Made by a program: the position numbers and the translations under genes. From positions 1 through 8,454 of the forward strand of contig JAJYDZ010000056.1 of NCBI GenBank assembly GCA_021790415.1: a DNA stretch of 8,454 bases, in the 5' to 3' direction. The notes under the pieces are model-generated. The model searched no databases. It saw nothing but the letters and a program-made list of their open reading frames with translations, and had not been told where the DNA came from. The first letter of the stretch is position 1. Every line of letters starts with the position of its first letter. Below, in pieces: positions 6,202-8,454 of the stretch. This DNA is from Thermoplasmata archaeon. Lineage in GTDB: Archaea; Thermoplasmatota; Thermoplasmata; Thermoplasmatales; Thermoplasmataceae.

Positions 6202-7383
6202 ATGTACGAAAGTTCTGCTTCATTGGAATCGTTTGAAATTTTTTGGTTTTATAGTTTTGAATTTGAAGGTAAAATAAAAAATGATAAGATCAGTTATAAT
6301 GATACCGCTGATTCAATTTGGAATAAGGCTTTAGGTTCCACCTACTTTAAGAAAGATCGCTTAGAGAAGTTGTTTGGAGACCCAATAACTGTAAAGATAC
6401 CTAAAAGAAATTCCGTAATAAAGGAGAAATTTTCATCAATTTCAACAACACAAGCAAACGATATTTCTCCTTCAAATAATATTTCTTTAAAGGATTTTGG
6501 TGGCGAAATCCTATTCTTTCCTTTTTGGAATACTGGCATGATAATACTCTCTATATCTGGGGTAGGCGGTTTTAACGTAGATCATGTCATTCTAACTGAG
6601 AAACTGCTTGGTCACCATTATATTAATAGTTCTGAAGCAAATCTGGTTTTAGAAGATGGGCAAACATTCCCCGGCTATGTAGTACGTAACCTAATAGTTA
6701 CATTAAAAAAACTTGGGATTTCTGGGAAGATGGGGGGAGTAGACTTGAATTCTGCGTTTGAACAATATGCAAATAACATTTTTGGTGATATGTATTCTTT
6801 TGCGTTTGTTAAGGGAACTAATTTAAGCGAAAAAGAAAAACTGTCCATATTCACCAGAGGCGACAAATATTTTAACATTCCAGCAGATGAAATTAAAAGA
6901 GAACTTTCTCGTTCCATTAGAGTTGGAAGCGATGGGGAAATCTTTTTTGGAAGATATAGCGGCGGGATGATTTCAAAGAGTTTATCATCATTAAGGAATA
7001 AACGTTATAAGTATAGAGTTCTGGTTTTTTTGCTAATGAGAGCACTTACGAACTCAATATCAAATAAAGTTATAGCCTTCAATTCAAGGCCAAAATCAGT
7101 GAGAAAGGCTGAGAAGCTACTTCATAGGATAGCTATACTGAATCTTATTTTATCAAAAAATACCATTAGTAATTCTTATAAATTTAACGATGAACTAATG
7201 CCTTCATTCTTTGATGGGACAAACTTAAACGAGGCAAGAGATAACATCGAGAAATTCATGGTAATAGTTCAGCATATTCTTGACAGAAAACGTGGAAGAA
7301 TAACAGAGTCATTACTCATTTATTTATCTATTCTTGCAACAATAATACCTATTATTTTCTATTTTTTTAATGGGAAAATTTAA
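6202..7383 (+). CDS. unrecognised protein with C-terminal membrane anchor, partner of the exonuclease
   Basis: I do not recognise this 393-residue protein. It begins with the base right after the exonuclease stop (zero spacing), with purine-rich AAGGAAAAGGAAG just upstream, so translation is probably coupled. The first ~290 residues look like a mixed alpha/beta soluble domain. It has an aromatic-rich N-terminus (FEIFWFYSFEFEG), a variable serine/asparagine-rich part (~78-95), a beta-like stretch (ILFFPFWNTGMIILSISG, ~103-120) and a glycine-rich patch (VGSDGEIFFGRYSGG, 241-255). Residues ~296-368 are basic and helical with two possible stalk helices. A single transmembrane helix at ~371-389 is followed by NGKI. 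With no N-terminal signal, a tail-anchored protein facing the cytoplasm is expected. The soluble-domain, helical-stalk, C-terminal-helix layout loosely resembles RMD1/CorA-like proteins, but no GMN motif or firm similarity is seen. Composition is very AT-rich (11 G+C in 60 bases at 6241-6300). A role as membrane sensor or effector with the nuclease is speculative. Confidence 0.8.
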   Translation: MYESSASLESFEIFWFYSFEFEGKIKNDKISYNDTADSIWNKALGSTYFKKDRLEKLFGDPITVKIPKRNSVIKEKFSSISTTQANDISPSNNISLKDFGGEILFFPFWNTGMIILSISGVGGFNVDHVILTEKLLGHHYINSSEANLVLEDGQTFPGYVVRNLIVTLKKLGISGKMGGVDLNSAFEQYANNIFGDMYSFAFVKGTNLSEKEKLSIFTRGDKYFNIPADEIKRELSRSIRVGSDGEIFFGRYSGGMISKSLSSLRNKRYKYRVLVFLLMRALTNSISNKVIAFNSRPKSVRKAEKLLHRIAILNLILSKNTISNSYKFNDELMPSFFDGTNLNEARDNIEKFMVIVQHILDRKRGRITESLLIYLSILATIIPIIFYFFNGKI

Positions 7384-7409
7384 TTAAAATTGAAAGTGAA
7401 TACTAATAA

Positions 7410-7645
7410 TCAACTCACCCACTCATATCCGAGTAACTTTGCCTGCTCCAGTACGGTGATTGTGGCTTTCTCCTGCTTATCAGGCGGATATCCGTACTTC
7501 CTCAAGATCTTCTTCACAATAACCCTGAGTTTCGCCTGTACACTCTCGCGGACAGACCAATCGATAGTGATATTTCTCTTCACCGTTACAACCAGTTCCC
7601 TCGCTATTGTACGCAGAGTTTCGTCCCCAAGAACCTCCTTGGCAG
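7410..7645 (-). pseudogene. hsdR: hsdR remnant: C-terminal end of type I restriction subunit R
   Basis: On the minus strand, a frame ending with TGA at 7412-7410 encodes about 78 residues, including [17 protein letters not shown], then [20 protein letters not shown], then [16 protein letters not shown] and VLEQAK. This is the highly characteristic C-terminal helical region of HsdR, the subunit of type I restriction-modification complexes that carries the translocase and nuclease. It binds the methylase part and moves DNA. The helicase and nuclease domains, normally ~700-900 residues before this point, are missing: the frame runs into the 3' end of the IS256-family element. The natural stop codon is kept. 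The fragment cannot function as it stands. The rest of the gene may lie beyond the right edge, on the other side of the insertion. It converges on the membrane-protein gene, with 26 bases between the stops. Confidence 0.85.
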
Positions 7646-8454
7646 ATAGTGTGCATGATTTGCTGTAATTTCGAAAAGATCCTATACATTCCTTAATTCT
7701 CCTCCATGTTCATATATCTTCTCCCTGTTATCCATTCCTCATTTACGTCTATCATTATTGTCACAACCAGTCTCAGGAGAGACTGTTCAGACGGGAATGC
7801 CCCTATCTTTTTAGTTCGTCTCTTGAATTCCAGGTTAAGCCTCTCCAGCACATTTGTAGTCCTGAGCCTCCTCTGGCATGATTCACTGTACGCCTTGTAA
7901 TTGTACAGGGAAGGATACCATCTCTCGAACATGTCAGAAGCCTTATTCAATCCCTCCTTAACAAGCGTGTCCTGTGCATTGGACACCAGTGATTCATTCT
8001 CAAGAGCCTGCTTTATGATCTGCATGACAGACGACTTCTTCTTCGGAATCAGCTTCATCAGATTGCGCATGAAATGCACATGGCAGTACTGCCATGCCGC
8101 ACCCAGGAAGGATCTTGTTACGGATTCCTGTATTCCCTTATGTCCGTCAGATATCACAAGCTCCACACCTGTGAGCCCCCTGTTCTTCAGATCATCAAAG
8201 AATGATTCCCATTCAATCTCTGTCTCGGAATCATAGAGCCTGGCTGAAAGTATCTCCCTCCTCCCCTCCGGGTTGATGCCTATGCACACATAGAGTGCCT
8301 TGCTCCTGTACTTTCCATTTTCACGCACCTTGAAGTATGTTGCATCCATGTAGATGAATTTCATGGGTGATTCAATGGACCTCTCAAGGAACTCCCTCAC
8401 TCTTGAATCAAGTTCAGAGGCCAGAGTTGACACGTATGATGCGGATACATTCTC
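7645..8454 (-). mobile_element. IS256-family insertion sequence, 3' part, runs off the right edge
   Basis: The element contains the transposase below plus about 48 bases of 3' non-coding DNA. Read on the plus strand, its end is placed near GATAGTGTGCATGATTTGCTG (from 7645). It begins with a GATAGTGTGCA-like terminal repeat of the kind seen in IS256-type elements, and hsdR-like coding starts right outside. The partner inverted repeat and the target duplication are beyond the window, so the exact boundary is provisional (within about 10 bases). Confidence 0.65.
7693..8454 (-). CDS. IS256-family (mutator-type) transposase, N-terminus outside the window
   Basis: This is a DDE transposase that moves its own insertion sequence. 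The frame is open to the right edge, so the visible part is 253 codons plus stop; full IS256 transposases are ~400 residues, leaving ~150 N-terminal residues outside. Numbering from GTG 8433, the catalytic residues are D30 in [10 protein letters not shown]96 in VISDGHKG and E197 in [12 protein letters not shown]. The family's C/D-x-x-H signature is present as C117-H-V-H120 in [11 protein letters not shown], and the conserved tail [18 protein letters not shown] follows. GTG 8433 is an internal codon, not the start, because in-frame sequence of family character continues upstream (ENVSASYV). The gene ends with TAA at 7695-7693. No frameshift or internal stop is seen, so the copy may be active. 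Its insertion apparently cut the neighbouring hsdR gene. Confidence 0.92.
   Translation of the reverse strand, partial: ENVSASYVSTLASELDSRVREFLERSIESPMKFIYMDATYFKVRENGKYRSKALYVCIGINPEGRREILSARLYDSETEIEWESFFDDLKNRGLTGVELVISDGHKGIQESVTRSFLGAAWQYCHVHFMRNLMKLIPKKKSSVMQIIKQALENESLVSNAQDTLVKEGLNKASDMFERWYPSLYNYKAYSESCQRRLRTTNVLERLNLEFKRRTKKIGAFPSEQSLLRLVVTIMIDVNEEWITGRRYMNMEEN

Noticed and set aside
7390..7668. Plus-strand open frame of 92 codons
   Set aside because: It is antisense to the hsdR remnant, whose minus-strand frame has strong family character. The plus-strand translation shows no protein-like pattern.
7480..7689. Minus-strand open frame of 69 codons starting with ATG
   Set aside because: It is out of frame with the hsdR remnant and reads the same DNA as a low-complexity shadow; the hsdR frame explains the region.
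7901..8236. Plus-strand frame of 111 codons
   Set aside because: It is antisense to the IS256-family transposase, which has all catalytic residues in the other strand.
1..8454. CRISPR array or cas genes
   Set aside because: No evenly spaced direct repeats and no Cas-like protein were seen; the exonuclease alone is not evidence for one.

Overview
The window looks like chromosomal DNA of an acidophilic archaeon of the Thermoplasmatales type (Ferroplasma/Cuniculiplasma/Thermoplasma-like). The signs are an archaeal-style tRNA-Glu with no encoded CCA, TATA boxes placed about 27-30 bases before ATG codons as in leaderless archaeal transcription, a large sequon-rich surface protein with a C-terminal membrane anchor, and transposase families common in these genomes. 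The assignment is inferred from style and was not checked by any search. The region is accessory in character: an integrase, two insertion-sequence remnants or elements, a broken restriction gene, a frameshifted gene and an AT-rich two-gene cassette all lie within 8.5 kb.

Left part (1-1705). tRNA-Glu(CTC) at 20-94 is followed in the same direction by a complete tyrosine recombinase with a C-terminal zinc ribbon (168-1331). This is the usual layout of an element integrated at a tRNA gene, although no second copy of the tRNA 3' end is visible. The integrase is abutted, tail to tail, by the first ~110 codons of an IS5-type transposase on the minus strand (to about 1705), which has lost its 3' two-thirds.

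Middle part (1706-5550). About 185 bases without a gene lead into a strong TATA box and a 1104-residue exported surface protein. It has a signal sequence, a PEGA-like domain, eleven Asp-box (BNR) motifs implying one or two beta-propellers, two Ig-like repeats, another PEGA-like domain and a C-terminal transmembrane anchor. One base after its stop, with its own Shine-Dalgarno, begins a small three-helix membrane protein that appears to carry a one-base deletion after 11 codons.

Right part (5551-8454). A clearly AT-richer two-gene operon encodes a DEDDh 3'-5' exonuclease and, with zero spacing, an unrecognised 393-residue protein ending in one transmembrane helix. It is the best candidate here for an undescribed system: a nuclease paired with a membrane-tethered partner, in a neighbourhood of mobile and restriction genes. 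Convergent to it is the last ~78 codons of a type I restriction HsdR subunit, cut off by an IS256-family element whose transposase runs off the right edge. How the genes work together can only be inferred. The surface protein and small membrane protein form one probable transcription unit, and the exonuclease and membrane protein form another.
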